From contig CM061235.1 in NCBI GenBank assembly GCA_030848705.1, positions 133,431,228 to 133,495,227 on the forward strand: DNA of 64,000 nt. Reading direction: 5' to 3'. The position numbers and the translations under genes are program-made. The notes below the pieces were generated by a model, which saw only the letters and a program-made list of their open reading frames with translations, did no database searches and was not told the DNA's origin. Below are positions 1 to 10,869 of this stretch, one piece after another (position 1 is the stretch's first letter; the number at the start of each line of letters is the position of its first letter). The DNA is from Heracleum sosnowskyi. Lineage: Eukaryota > Streptophyta > Magnoliopsida > Apiales > Apiaceae.

Positions 1-512
1 CAATATTATAATGTTATATTGATCACATTTTACTATAAATGTAATAGTAACAAGTATCATATAATATTATTAAAATATCTTATTATATCATACTTACATG
101 CATTATTTTATTAGGATATTTCTAGTGATATAATTGTAATTTTGACTTTTTTTATTTGTACCATTTTTTCACAGTATTGGTTTCTACAAATGGTGTCATA
201 CCTTTGAGAATCCTCTAATTACAATTAACATTTGAAAAAAATTGCAAATAAAAAATGAAAAAATAGTAAAGATTAGATATTTGAAGAATAATATACTAAA
301 TTGCTTGGTGTTCTAGGAGCGGAAACAAATCAAATTGAATTTATCTTTGATCTTTATTTTAAAATATTTAATGATGGTTAAAGAATTTCTTACTTTGATA
401 AATAATAACACAATGGTAGGATTGAGAATTTCCCAAATTTATTTGAAAGGCTTGTATTGGTACATCTGCATGGCCTTGTAGTTCTGAGTTAATAATGGTG
501 ATTGTTGTGCAG

Positions 513-706
513 GTTCACGGTGGTCAGACAAGGTGGTAGAAGATCCAGAAGTTGGTGCTCCTGACCAAATCATGAATGTTGGTACATGCGAAGGAAATAG
601 TGCCAAAGGCAATGCTACTTGTCTTTATTTATGTGATCACGTATACCATTGTCCTGGTGGTTTATGTTACTGTGGGCCAAGTAATACTTGTCATATCACT
701 TGTTAA
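513..706 (+). CDS. Defensin-like secreted cysteine-rich peptide, unit 1, exon 2 (5'-partial gene)
   Basis: This exon encodes the whole mature part of a small secreted peptide. The window opens inside the intron (1-512), which matches the introns of the other copies and ends TTGTTGTGCAG at 512. Exon 1, with the signal peptide, lies about 150 bp outside the window. The 63 codons read SRWSDKVVEDPEVG, then eight cysteines spaced C-x10-C-x3-C-x5-C-x4-C-x1-C-x5-C-x3-C, ending HITC before TAA at 704-706. The Cx3C, GxC and CxC motifs recall the plant defensin-like (CS-alpha-beta) class, but I do not recognise a named family. The mature peptide is acidic, unlike antimicrobial defensins, and has one N-glycosylation sequon (NAT). 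AATAAA lies 32 nt after the stop (738-743). This copy has D at the GAPDQ position and E after the first cysteine. It is intact as far as seen; its function is unknown. Confidence 0.8.
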
Positions 707-771
707 AGCCCATAAATATTTTACCGTTTTTTTATTAAATAAAGTGTATCGTTCTTTGCATCTTAAATATA

Positions 772-1531
772 GTAGCATATAGTCCGTGCGAAGCAAGGGT
801 TACTTTCAATTTTTTTATTATTTCAATAATTTAAAATTATATTTGTGTCTTTTATCTTTGTAATAATATTAAAATATAATAATAAGTGATCGATACAGTT
901 TAAATGTTAAATTTAATACGTTGTTGGTAGAAATTGAACCTTAAACTTATGTATATAACAAATTTTAATATTGTATCGAATTGAGTTTAATATTGTATCG
1001 AATTATAAAGTTATGTATAGAAAATTTTAATTTTTTTTGTAAAAATACTTTTTTTTGTTGTTGCAAAATATGGGTTTTCAGTTTTTTTTTTAAATACGAT
1101 TTTTCAATCTAATGCAATTGGATGGAACCTTAAATGTAACTTCAATTATTTTTCAGAAAAACATAAAAAAAGTTGCATCTGTTTGTTTCTTATTACAAAT
1201 CATAAAAAAGTTGCATTTCGTTACTTTTGGTTACCAATCGTATCTCTGCAAATATTTTTAAAAGATATTAGAGCTACAAATAAGTGCAAAGAAAATGGGT
1301 TTGTTAATAAGAGCTCGATGCTCCTAACCTAAGTACCTACTTACATAAGTTAGGTGAGTACAAATGGTTTTTTTCATACCAATGTACTTTGATAGTTGCA
1401 TTATTATCCTTCTTACTCTTATATTATATAATAAGATATAGTAAGATACAATAGGCGTGAAACATATCTTATTCAGCATTTTGGTTATGTGCCGTCAAAT
1501 GAAGGGTCTATTAAATTTTAAGATATATAGA
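772..1531 (-). mobile_element. Probable small non-autonomous Helitron, unit 1 copy
   Basis: Read on the minus strand, the element starts TCTATATATCTTA and ends with a short hairpin (CCGTGC/GCACGG type) followed about 8 nt later by GCTAA (GCTAC in this copy) and then T. This is the Helitron layout: 5' TC, 3' hairpin, CTRR, insertion between A and T. The end closely resembles that of the clear Helitron at 15154-17637. No protein is encoded. It recurs in each unit, so it entered before the array expanded. No empty site is present in the window to prove the boundaries. Confidence 0.45.
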
Positions 1532-2497
1532 TGATAATCGCTAAATTTAATGTTAAAAAATTATATTTGGTTATTAATAAAATTATATTCAAATACTAAA
1601 AAAGTGTATTTTAATGATTTAGATAAAAAATTAAATATTAAAAAGTGCAACTGATCTAAATCAAGGGTGTGAATATATCACTTCCAAAAATTTATTATTT
1701 ATTATATTCACACAGCCTCTTTACTATTTTGACTATATCTTACCTCATAAAAATCAAATTTGGCCGATTTCACAGCGCACACGAAAATAAAAAAATAATT
1801 TTAATTTGATGATGATTTAACAAATATTATCTAACTAAAAATACTCGAAAACTGAAAAAGAAAATAAAATTACAAATTTTTACATTGTTTAAAATCGAGA
1901 ATCTACTCATATTTGCTTTATTTTATTAAAATGCACTTTTTAGGATTTGAATATAATCCTACTAAAATGTAAATATACCATTTACTATCAGATGCAACGA
2001 TTCTCATTCGTCCACTTTAAAAGCAACGATCCTTATTAATTTAACGAAACAAAGACGGTGATTACCAAAATTTCAGATAAGATCCCTTCACTTATTATAT
2101 ATAAAGTATAAAATACGTGTAATTTACATTTTTTTCTTGCTAAAAAAATGTCATCCTTCTAAATAGAACCGCATTCTTTGAATATCCATGAAAGATAAGA
2201 TTTAAGTAACATTTCCGTCTAAAAAAATTAAAATCTTTTTTGCAAGTCTAAAAAAAATGTAATTCTTTATACTTGCAACAATTTGATTAGAGGTCTTGAA
2301 TTGGGGTTTTTGTTTGTTTGAGCAACTGGATCAAGTAGATCCGACAATTTGATACACACAAATTAAATGACATGACACGAAATGATACGAAAATTTAGTG
2401 TTTGTGTTTATCTTTTGAGTACACGACAGAAAAGTACACGAATACGAAAGTACACTGCTTAGATTTTGTGTCCTGGTTGGATTTAGCATTAGGGTAA

Positions 2498-2523
2498 ACG
2501 ACACGACACGACACGACACGACA
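2498..2523. repeat. CGACA pentanucleotide microsatellite
   Basis: About five direct copies of ACGAC/CGACA precede MITE-a. Shorter versions sit at the same place in the units 2-3 and 3-4 spacers (about 13053-13072 and 19876-19893). Confidence 0.8.
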
Positions 2524-2548
2524 TAAATATATTAATTCATAAATAATA

Positions 2549-2795
2549 CCTCTCTCTCTCTCATTTCTTTACTGTTTTTTACACTACTTGGCACGCATTT
2601 GAAGGCTCCTATAAAGTATACCTCTACAACTTATTTTAAAACTTTATTTTTCTAAATAAAAATTTAAACATTATATTTTTATTCAATAGAAGAAAAAAAT
2701 TTAAAATAATTTATCGGAGTATATATTAAAAGAGCCTTAAAATGCGTGCCGAGTCCCCATCCCTCAATGTAAAGAATTGAGGGGGACGGAAGGAG
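2549..2795. mobile_element. Stowaway-type MITE (MITE-a), unit 1-2 spacer
   Basis: A 247-bp non-coding element flanked by TA (2547-2548 and 2796-2797). Its right end is GGGGGACGGAAGGAG, the inverted form of the CTCCTTCCGTCCCC-type terminus of plant Stowaway (Tc1/mariner) MITEs. The left end is degraded to a CT run here but reads CTCCCCCGTCCC in the copy at 42542. It recurs in each complete spacer. Confidence 0.65.
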
Positions 2796-3527
2796 TAATA
2801 TTTGTAATAGGTATATGTATATTTATTTATAAAATTATAGGTATTTTTATAATTTTATATGTAAATATGATGTAAGTATGCTTAGCAAAAGAAAAAAATG
2901 ATGTAATTATATAACTTTTAATATATATTTGTAAAAGTTTTGCCTAAAATTTTAACATTTTAATATATTTATTTGCATATTTTCATTTAATATTACCTGA
3001 AACACGATAAAAAAGTAAATGACGACACAAAAATACATGAACACGAAAGTACATGAATCCTAAATAAATCATATTTGAGTGGCAGTTGTGGTAGTCAACT
3101 TCAGTTTTTATGTAATGTATGTTAAGGCCTCAGTTTGTTTTTATTTATGAATGAATTTCAAGTTTAGAAAAAAAAAAAAATACTTGCAACAATCACAATA
3201 ATATTATTAAAGTTTAATTTTAATAAATATGGATGAAACATTGGAAATAATCCAGGTATGTTGTTGATGAGATTCAAGGATTTCACAATTTATACACGCT
3301 GCAGAGATTTGCAACAAATATATATACATGGAGTCAAGGGACAAAAACCTGTTAATGGTTATTTAATTTAATTTAAATACATCTCATAATATCATCCCCT
3401 TACCTTTTTAGAGGCTTCTGGATAACATTTAATTCTTTACCGAGCTCATTTTAACTATAATAATTAAATTCATAAATTACTGAAGATTGTCTAGTGATAA
3501 TCAACCTAATTGGCTACTAAGCATATA

Positions 3528-3794
3528 CTCTTTCCGTCCCATCCATTTCTTTACATTTTTTTTGGGATGTCCCATCCAATTCTTTACATTCCAATTTTTT
3601 TCACAAATAATAAAGTTTTATAATATAAAAATTAACTACTTCTTCCGCTCTCTTCCACTTTACTTACTTTATACCTTAAATATTGACGGGTTCCACCACT
3701 TTATTTATTCTTTTTACTTTTTTACCTATTTTACTTATATTTCTTAGACTCTGTGTCCAACTCAAATGTAAACAATTGAACGGGATGGAGGGAG
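3528..3794. mobile_element. Stowaway-type MITE (MITE-b), unit 1-2 spacer
   Basis: A 267-bp AT-rich element flanked by TA. Its left end CTCTTTCCGTCCCATCC and right end GGGATGGAGGGAG form the typical CTCCCTCCGTCCC inverted termini. It is non-coding; the open frames that cross it are incidental. Related to but distinct from MITE-a. Confidence 0.7.
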
Positions 3795-4065
3795 TATAAC
3801 ATAAGGAGAAAAATTATAATTTTGTTTTTAGCAACATGTTTTACTGTATACGCTATATGCGTTTCAATTAATTTCCGAATACCATTTCATTAACGTATAT
3901 TGATTTTCTTATGTCTAATTACATAAATTAAAGTATCCTTTTATTAACGTATATAGTTTATTTTGTATTTAAGGTTGTGTAATTATTTCACTGTAACCTC
4001 TATTAAAATTAATATTAGCTTTTAATTGTACATTAATTGATATACATATAATTATAATGCATGTG

Positions 4066-4073
4066 TATAAATA
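4066..4073 (+). promoter_or_regulatory. TATA box, peptide gene unit 2
   Basis: TATAAATA lies 114 bp upstream of the exon 1 ATG. The surrounding block, from GCATGTG to the ATG, is nearly invariant in all seven promoters of the window, and the TATA-to-ATG distance is 113-114 bp in each. It implies a 5' UTR of about 80 nt. Confidence 0.7.
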
Positions 4074-4927
4074 GCCATCCTTGATGGTTCATTATTCATT
4101 AATCAACAAAGGGTAGTCTTGTCTCTCGTCACAACACAAAAACAATTATAATTTTATTACTCGTCACATTACAAAAAAAATGGAGAAGATCTCAGTTATG
4201 TTTATCATCTCTTTTGCCTTGATACTTTCTGTTTCTAGTAAGTCCAGTATCACTTTTTTTTTGTCAATTAGTAAGTTTAAGATTAATGTACACTATATGA
4301 TTTTTAAAGACCAGTCGATCAGAAACAATATTATAATGTTATATTGATCACATTTTACTATAAATGTAATAGTAACAAGTTTCACATAATATTATTAAAA
4401 TATCTTATTATATCATACTTACATGCATTATTTTATTAGGATATTTCTAGTGATATAATTGTAATTTTGACTTTTTCTATTTGTACCCTTTTTTCATAGT
4501 ATTGGTTTCTACAAATGGTGTCATACCTTTGAGAATCCTCTAATTACAATTAACATTTGAAAAAAATTGCAAATAAAAAATAAAAGATAGTAAAGATTAG
4601 ATTTTTGACGAATAATATACTAAATTGCTTGCTGTTCCAGGAGTGGAAGAAAGTCAAATTGAATTTATCTTTGATCTTTATTTTAAAATATTTAATCATG
4701 ATGGTTAAAGAATTTCTTACTTTGATAGATAATAACACAATGGTAGGATTGCAAATTTCCCAAATTTATTAGAAAGGCTTGTATTGGTACATCTGCATGG
4801 CCTTGTAGTTTTGAGTTAATAATGGTGATTGTTGTGCAGGTTCACGGTGGTCAGACAAGGTGGTAGAAGATCCAGAAGTTGGTGCTCCTAACCAAATCAT
4901 GAATGTTGGTACATGCTAAGGAAATAG

Positions 4928-5392
4928 TGTTGGGGTCCGCCCCGAATTCCTAAATAAATTAAGAATCCTATTATGAGCAGTATTCTAATTTGTGATAATT
5001 GAGGAAAGTCTTATTCTGGTAGAGATAAGAATTGTGAAAGATTTATATCCAAGATAAGAAAAGATGGTAATTTTCACAAATAGAATTGAGATATATTAGG
5101 ATTAGAATATTTGTGGTGCCTATAAATATAGATATTTGTAGGAGTTTTGAAGTATTGCAAAAGTTAGAGAGTTGTGTGCGATACACAAGAGAGAGCTTTT
5201 GTAATCAAGGTGAGGTGATTGTATTCAAGAGCGTTGAGTGAGGGAGCGACTCCAATCTTGTAATACATTCATAGTGGATTTGTGGTTTTACCCTCCCTTG
5301 AGGGGTTTCCACGTTAAATTGTTGTGTTCTTTACTTTCGTGTTTGTTATTGTGTTTGATTAACGCTGATCTATAGTGGATGCGATCCTAACA
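4928..5392 (+). repeat. copia 5' LTR
   Basis: 465-bp LTR, TGTTGG..CTAACA, with the TATA-like CCTATAAATATAG and, further 3', the polar region before the primer site. The 3' LTR pairs with it with a few substitutions. Confidence 0.92.
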
Positions 5393-5395
5393 AAC

Positions 5396-5408
5396 TGGTA
5401 TCAAGAGC
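5396..5408 (+). promoter_or_regulatory. copia primer-binding site
   Basis: TGGTATCAAGAGC, three bases after the LTR, matches the plant initiator tRNA-Met type primer site (usual TGGTATCAGAGC) with one extra A. Confidence 0.8.
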
Positions 5409-5692
5409 TTGGGTTCGAGAAGTAGATCCGGCGTTAAAGAGAAGGCAATCACGAAGTAATTACGAAAATTCGCAGGAATTTTCTGGTCTGCGCAGCTGTT
5501 GAAGAATTGACGATTGGGAGGTCATCCATGGTTGGATCGTCCTGATTTTCGGAAAGTAGATGTGTTACATCAATATCTAAAATCTGAACGGTGGAGATCG
5601 GATTTTGGGTTCGGGAGGGTGTGATTTCTGGTGTCCGAATTTGACTGTTTGCGCGTGGATAGTTGGTCGTGAGTTGATCTTTTCTTGGCTTG

Positions 5693-7003
5693 ATGGAAGA
5701 TCTAAAGTCGTTGAGGATTGATGCACCCAAGTATGATGGAAAGACGAATTTCACTATGTGGCAATTAACCGTCAAGGATGTGTTAATTCAACAAGGACTT
5801 GATGATGCCTTGGAGAAGGCGAAGCCAAAAGAGATGAGTGATGCAGATTGGGCGAAGATCCAGAAGAGAGCGGCGAGTACAATCAGGCTGGAACTTGCAC
5901 CCGATGTGAGATATAACGTGTTGAAGGAGTCGACACCAAAGGAGATATGGGACAAGTTAGCAAGCATATACGCTTCGAAGTTGTTGACCAACAGACTTAA
6001 TTTGAAGATGGAGTTGTACTCTTTAAAACTGGATGAAGAAAGTAGTCTCCATGATCACATTAGTTATTTTAATCAGCTGGTATGTCATCTGGCTAATGTT
6101 GATGAGCCGATGAAAGACGAGGAACAAGCTTTGGTGTTGTTGTCATCGTTGCCGGAGTCCTTCAAGTATTTTAAGCAAACGCTTTTAGTAGGGAGGACAA
6201 CTCTTACGCTTGAAGATGTGATAAAAGCGTTAAGAGATAATGAGAGGATGACAAAGGATGCTGTTTCTGAAAGTGGGGCAGTTTTAGCTGTCGAAAGTGC
6301 TGAAAGAAGGAGTCGCAACCGCAATGACCTGTAAGGAAGAAGTAAATCTCGGCTGAGTAAGAGGGATATGAGCACTGTTGAGTGCTATTATTGTGGTGAA
6401 ACGGGTCATATGCAGATGTTCTGTCCAAGCTTTAAAGAAGATGTGAAGTCCTTTAAGCAGATGAAGGGAAAGAACAAAGTTGATGATGCGGACTCTACAC
6501 TTGTGATAGATGATGGAGAGTTTTTGATGGTGAGTGAGGATACCGTTCCTGGTTCGGTGAAGAATAAATCAGAATGGGTGATGGACTCTGCTGCTTCTAT
6601 GCATATATGTAGGGATCGAGCGATGTTTGAGACTTTATGCACTGATGAAAGTCTTGGTAATATTGTTGTGGGGAATGATGAGAAGATGAAGGTTCAAGGA
6701 GTTGGTACTGTTTGTCTTAAACTCCATGATGGTACGATCAAGAAAGCTCTCAATGTGAGATATGTACCAGATGCATCAAAGAATGTGTTATCTTTGAGTG
6801 TGTTGGCATCACGTGGGTACAGATTCGTTGGACGAGGGCGAAGTTGCAAGGTGTATAAAGGAAGAAACTTGATTATACAAGGGATGATGCATAAGAAGAA
6901 CATCTATTATTTAGATGGTGGATCAACAATGATGAAGACCGAGAAAAAGGTGAAATTCTCGGAATCGGTTGAGGTATTAGGGAATTCGAGCCGTGGGAGG
7001 ATT
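5693..7003 (+). pseudogene. copia gag-protease polyprotein, truncated, one in-frame stop
   Basis: One frame runs from ATG 5693 to the 3' LTR with a single TAA at 6332-6334. The first 213 residues are a UBN2-type copia Gag (DAPKYDGKTNFTMWQ near the start, then LKMELYSLKLDE and LPESFKYFKQTL). After the stop the same frame continues with a CCHC zinc knuckle, CYYCGETGHMQMFC, then the retropepsin motif WVMDSAASMHIC (active Asp retained; DSA rather than the common DSG or DTG), and the start of the GAG-pre-integrase region (MMHKKNIYYLDG). It then joins a short tail and the purine tract GTGGGAGGA. Integrase and RT are deleted. The stop may be a late mutation, since the two halves stay in frame. Confidence 0.88.
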
Positions 7004-7202
7004 TGTTGGGGTCCGCCCCGAATTCCTAAATAAGTTAAGAATCCTATTATAAGCAGTATTCTAATTTGTGATAATTGAGGAAAGTCTTATTCTGGTAGAG
7101 ATAAGAATTGTGGAATATTTCTATCCAAGATAAGAAAAGATGGTAATTGTCACAAATAGAATTGAGATATATTAGGATTAGAATATTTGTGGTGCCTATA
7201 AA
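7004..7202 (+). repeat. copia 3' LTR, left part
   Basis: It begins TGTTGGGGTCCGCC as the 5' LTR does and runs to the TATA region, where the hAT element is inserted. The last 8 bp (7195-7202) are the hAT target duplication. Confidence 0.92.
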
Positions 7203-7643
7203 TAGGGTTGAGCATTCGGTCGGTTCGGTCCAAAACCGGGACCGAACCGAAAAAGCCGAAAACCGAAATGCTGTTTTTTTTGGACCGAACCGGACCGAAA
7301 TTGCTATATGGACCGGTCCAGAACCGAACCGAAATAGTCCGGTTTATTCGGTTCGGTTTCTAAAAACCGAATTGTTTAAAAAAAACCTGTAAAGTGTAAC
7401 TGTAACCTGTATGGCTATATCAACTATCAAGGGTGTGCACTGTGCAGTACTGTAGACTGTAGTGCAGCAACATCAGAAATGAATACAAAGTTCAAACTTC
7501 AAAGTCTACTGATGGATTTTTAGACTTGTACACACAACAGAAGTACTCATAACTCAATAGTCAATTTAATAGTTCATAAAACGAGTTACTGAAAGTCTGA
7601 AATGAAAAGAAAAACTGTTCAACAGTTCAAGTCTTAAATTCAA
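7203..7643. other. hAT left arm, non-coding
   Basis: Subterminal CGGTTCGG motifs, then AT-rich sequence without a credible gene, up to the Pack-MULE target duplication TAAATTCAA at 7635-7643. An open frame over the CCGAACC repeats is an effect of the repeat. Confidence 0.7.
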
Positions 7644-9248
7644 GACTTAATTGCACTTTAATGGCTCCAACTATATTTTTTTGGCAGAAAAATGGCCGAA
7701 TTATTAATTTAGCCACTTTAGTGGCCGAACAAATTTTTTTTTAACAGTTTATTGCATTCCGTCATCTCAGTTGGACGGTGTTAGGGGTATTTTCGTCAGT
7801 TTAGTTTACCTTTGACACCCAACACTGGGCTACTACCACAAACCCGCTTACCTTCCGTCCCATGCTTGTTATTTCGGCCACAAATTCCCTCATTCCCTGG
7901 CGGGAGTCTGGTATCTGCTATCTATACAATGGGTTCAAGCATGCAGATCTGAGTTGTGATGGAGATGCATATTTAAGATCTGATGGCATAATGGACATAA
8001 CAAATGATAAACCGAAGCTCATAGGACATGCATTTTATCCGTCTGCTTTGCAATTCATGCCAAATCAAAATAAAGGTAACAAATCTTCTGTTGTCACCTT
8101 CAGCACCAATTTTGTGTTCTCCATTAAACCAAAGTACCCAGAGATCGGGGGCCATGGCCTCACCTTTGTTCTCCTGTCCACCAAGCAACCACAAGAATGT
8201 CGTTTAAACCAGTACTTGGGACTTCCAAATGATACTAGTATGGAAATGTATTCCACCCGAGTATTAGCTGTTGAGTTTGATGTTGTCCAAAATCTTGAAT
8301 TCATGGATATCAATGATAATCATGTTGGGATAGACATATCTAGCTTGATCTCTAACATTTCTAAACCAGCAGCTTATTTCGTAGGCAACACCACCATTTC
8401 CATAAATCTCAAGAGTGGAAGCCCGTTCCATGCATGGATTGATTATAACAATCAAGAGATGCTGCTGAATGTTACAGTTGCTCCTGTTGGCATATTGAGG
8501 CCACAAAAACCCCTGATAACTCTTCCCATTGACCTCTCAACAGTGATAAATGAATATATGTACATTGGCTTTAGTGCTTCCACAGGTTTGCTTTCAGCCA
8601 GCCATAATATCCTTGGCTGGAGCTTTTGTTTTGGTGGGAAGGCACAAGATTTAGATCTATCTGACCTCCCATCTGTGGATAAATTAGTGAAAGTAATTCA
8701 TAGTAAGGGATTCATTGTGGGCATCAGTTTGGCTACTGTAACTCTAGTTATCTTGATTATATTAGGTGCTACTCACATCATACATCACTTCAAAAACGAA
8801 GATGACATTATAGAAGACTGGGAGGTTGAGTATGGAGCTCGAAGATTCAAGTATTCAGATCTCGTTGCAGCGACAAGAGGATTCGGAGAGAAACACCTCA
8901 TTGGATCAGGAGGTTTTGGAAGAGTCTACAAGGGTGTCATCCCTGATACGGGACTAGAAGTGGCAATAAAGCGGATAGCTCAAGACTCCCGCCAGGGAAT
9001 GAGGGAATTTGTGGCCGAAATAACAAGCATGGGACGGAAGGTAAGCGGGTTTGTGGTAGTAGCCCAGTGTTGGGTGTCAAAGGTAAACTAAACTGACGAA
9101 AATACCCCTAACACCGTCCAACTGAGATGACGGAATGCAATAAACTGTTAAAAAAAAATTTGTTCGGCCACTAAAGTGGCTAAATTAATAATTCGGCCAT
9201 TTTTCTGCCAAAAAATTATAGTTGGAGCCATTAAAGTGCAATTAAGTC
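7644..9248. mobile_element. Pack-MULE carrying a lectin receptor kinase fragment
   Basis: A 1605-bp element with 266-bp near-identical terminal inverted repeats (7644-7909 and 8983-9248; outer ends GACTTAATTGCAC), flanked by a 9-bp duplication TAAATTCAA (7635-7643 and 9249-9257), as expected for Mutator-like elements. It contains no MURA transposase but a stretch of an L-type lectin receptor kinase gene. The innermost 50 bp or so of both inverted repeats are kinase-coding sequence, so the terminal repeat has grown into the captured gene. Confidence 0.92.
7862..9091 (+). pseudogene. Captured L-type lectin receptor kinase fragment, open frame of 409 aa
   Basis: The open frame contains an L-type (legume) lectin domain (residues about 17-258; YNGFKHADLS, GHAFYP, AVEFD and NDNHVGID motifs), a stalk, a membrane helix (about 284-304) and the start of a protein kinase domain: GSGGFGRVYKG (348-358) and VAIKR with the ATP-binding Lys370. 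It stops before the catalytic loop (HRD) and DFG regions, so no kinase activity is possible. Residues 1-16 are not lectin-kinase protein: they are the antisense of the kinase stretch at the right end, made by the inverted repeat. The last 17 or so residues are MULE terminal repeat. The usual signal peptide is missing. The frame is open throughout, which suggests recent capture. If expressed it would be a lectin-type decoy fragment; more likely it is a transposon passenger. Confidence 0.85.
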
Positions 9249-9257
9249 TAAATTCAA

Positions 9258-10869
9258 TAATCAAAGAATTACACATAATCAAGGAATTCAATAAAAACTG
9301 CTCAACACTTCAGTTGCTGATTCTGCAATTCTGATTTCTGCATCACTTTCAAATATCAGGTTCTCAACTCAAGGAGTCAAGGTTAGTCTATAGCCTGCCG
9401 CCCTGCCCGCATCTATGAATAGAAATAGAACAGAGAAAAATAGTTTAGAAAGGGCTGCAGAAATTTCAGAAACAGAATTACAGAAATTACAGAAACAGAA
9501 TTACAGAAAGGACAGCCTAAACTATTGAATTACAGAAAGGACACCTATCATGTTCTGTGCTAGAGATAGAAATAGAATGCTAAGAAATAATTTAGAAAGG
9601 GCTGCAGAAATTTAAGAACAGAAAGTCAGAAACTCTGTGATCATTGAAGTCAAAGGGATACTGTGAAACTACATTATTAATATACAACCACAATCAGAAG
9701 TTTTCTGATGGACTGATTGCGACATTATTTGAACTGTGAATCTGATTGCGACATTATTTGAACTGAAATGATTAAATGAAGATGAACAAGATATCAGTTT
9801 TTAAGCTACTACAGTGAGTACTGAGTCTACTGGCTACTGTTGACAGTTCAAAACAGATTAAATGAACAGTTAAGCTTTGAACTGAAATGATTAAATGAAG
9901 TCAAAACAGATTGACAGTTGACATCATAAGCAGTTAAGCTTAAGCACAAAACCTAAACAAACAAAATCAAACATTAATTAAGGAACCTAAACAAAATCAG
10001 AAAATCTAAGCAGTGAATTAACAAAATCTAATCAACAAATTAAGAAAAACCTTTAAAATAGAATCTATGATTCTCCGATAGAAAAGCTAATAACATTTAA
10101 GAACTAAGATTTATGATTCTACACTGAGTACTGAGTCTACTGGCTAGGCTAATGTCTACAAAATCAAAAAAAACAAACTGCTAGCAAACTAAGAAAAAAT
10201 CTAAGATTTATGATTCTAAAAATCTAAAATCAATAACAAATTTAAGCACTAAATACAAATTTAGAGGAAGTCGAAATTAGCAACATATTTGATAATTGAT
10301 AATTTGATATTACCTTGAAGAATGAAGTGAGTCAAGTGACTGAGAAATGAGAATCGCGACTGAACTCTGATGTCTTGGACTCTTGGTGAAGTAACGCAGT
10401 GTCTTCAAGCTTCAACTCTTCGTTATCCAATTGGCAATTACCAAATACCAATTGCGAATTGTTGCTGCTAATTACTAATTAGGATTTAGGTCAGACTTCA
10501 GACGGTGGGTTGAACCGTGGAAGTGTGGGTGTGGCAGTGGGAGGCCGGCCGCCGGAGGTGGGTGTGGAGTGTGGACTGTGGGTGGGTTATGGATTAATGA
10601 ACGGGTCAACGGGTAGATATTAGAATTTAGATAATTAGAATTTAGAATATATATCATATATAAAATGTAAATATATGTATCTGTATATTTCGGTTTATTC
10701 GGTTCGGAACCGAAATATTTTGGTAAAAACCGGACCAAACCGAAATATAGTTCGGTCCGGACCGAAAAACCGAAATGACCGGATTATGGAAAAAGTTGGA
10801 ACCGAACCGAACCGAATTGACATATTTCGGTTCGGTTTTTCGGTCTTGGATCGGTTTTGCTCAGCCCTA
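9258..10869. other. hAT right arm, non-coding
   Basis: AT-rich DNA with short local duplications: ACAGAATTACAGAAA-type repeats (about 9470-9540), a repeated ATTGCGACATTATTTGAACTG (about 9717-9760) and a repeated ACTGAGTCTACTGGCTA (about 9817 and 10126). A GC-richer block at 10500-10600 precedes the subterminal CGGTTCGG cluster. No gene seen. Confidence 0.6.

Larger units (their letters stand above)
707..4065. repeat. Array spacer, unit 1 to unit 2
   Basis: AT-rich spacer between two peptide genes; the same sequence recurs after units 2, 3, 4, 6 and 7. It holds a probable reverse Helitron-like insert (772-1531), a CGACA microsatellite (2498-2523) and two Stowaway-type MITEs (2549-2795 and 3528-3794). 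The remainder shows no gene. Short open frames here are not kept between copies. Confidence 0.75.
7203..10869. mobile_element. Non-autonomous hAT element with nested Pack-MULE
   Basis: The 3667-bp element starts TAGGGTTGAGC and ends GCTCAGCCCTA (inverted repeat, one mismatch), flanked by an 8-bp duplication CCTATAAA (7195-7202 and 10870-10877): the hAT signature. Both ends carry dense CGGTTCGG/CCGAACCG subterminal motifs (about 7213-7372 and 10690-10859), the kind of site hAT transposases bind. No hAT transposase gene was found, so it depends on another element for movement. Confidence 0.9.

Noticed and set aside
2331..2519. Minus-strand frame of about 62 codons, repeated near 12887-13084 and 19708-19905
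   Set aside because: It is kept only in the left units because the spacer itself is duplicated. It is disrupted in the spacers of units 6 and 7, has no known domain and crosses the CGACA microsatellite.
3487..3747. Plus-strand frame rich in F and Y, repeated in most spacers
   Set aside because: It lies over Stowaway MITE-b, has AT-driven composition and length varies between copies.
4550..4738. Short frames on both strands in the peptide gene intron, seen in most units
   Set aside because: They lie within the spliced intron; similarity reflects recent duplication and the length changes between units.
7862..9091. A functional lectin receptor kinase gene
   Set aside because: No signal peptide, no catalytic loop or DFG, N-terminus antisense, and placed between MULE inverted repeats with a 9-bp target duplication.
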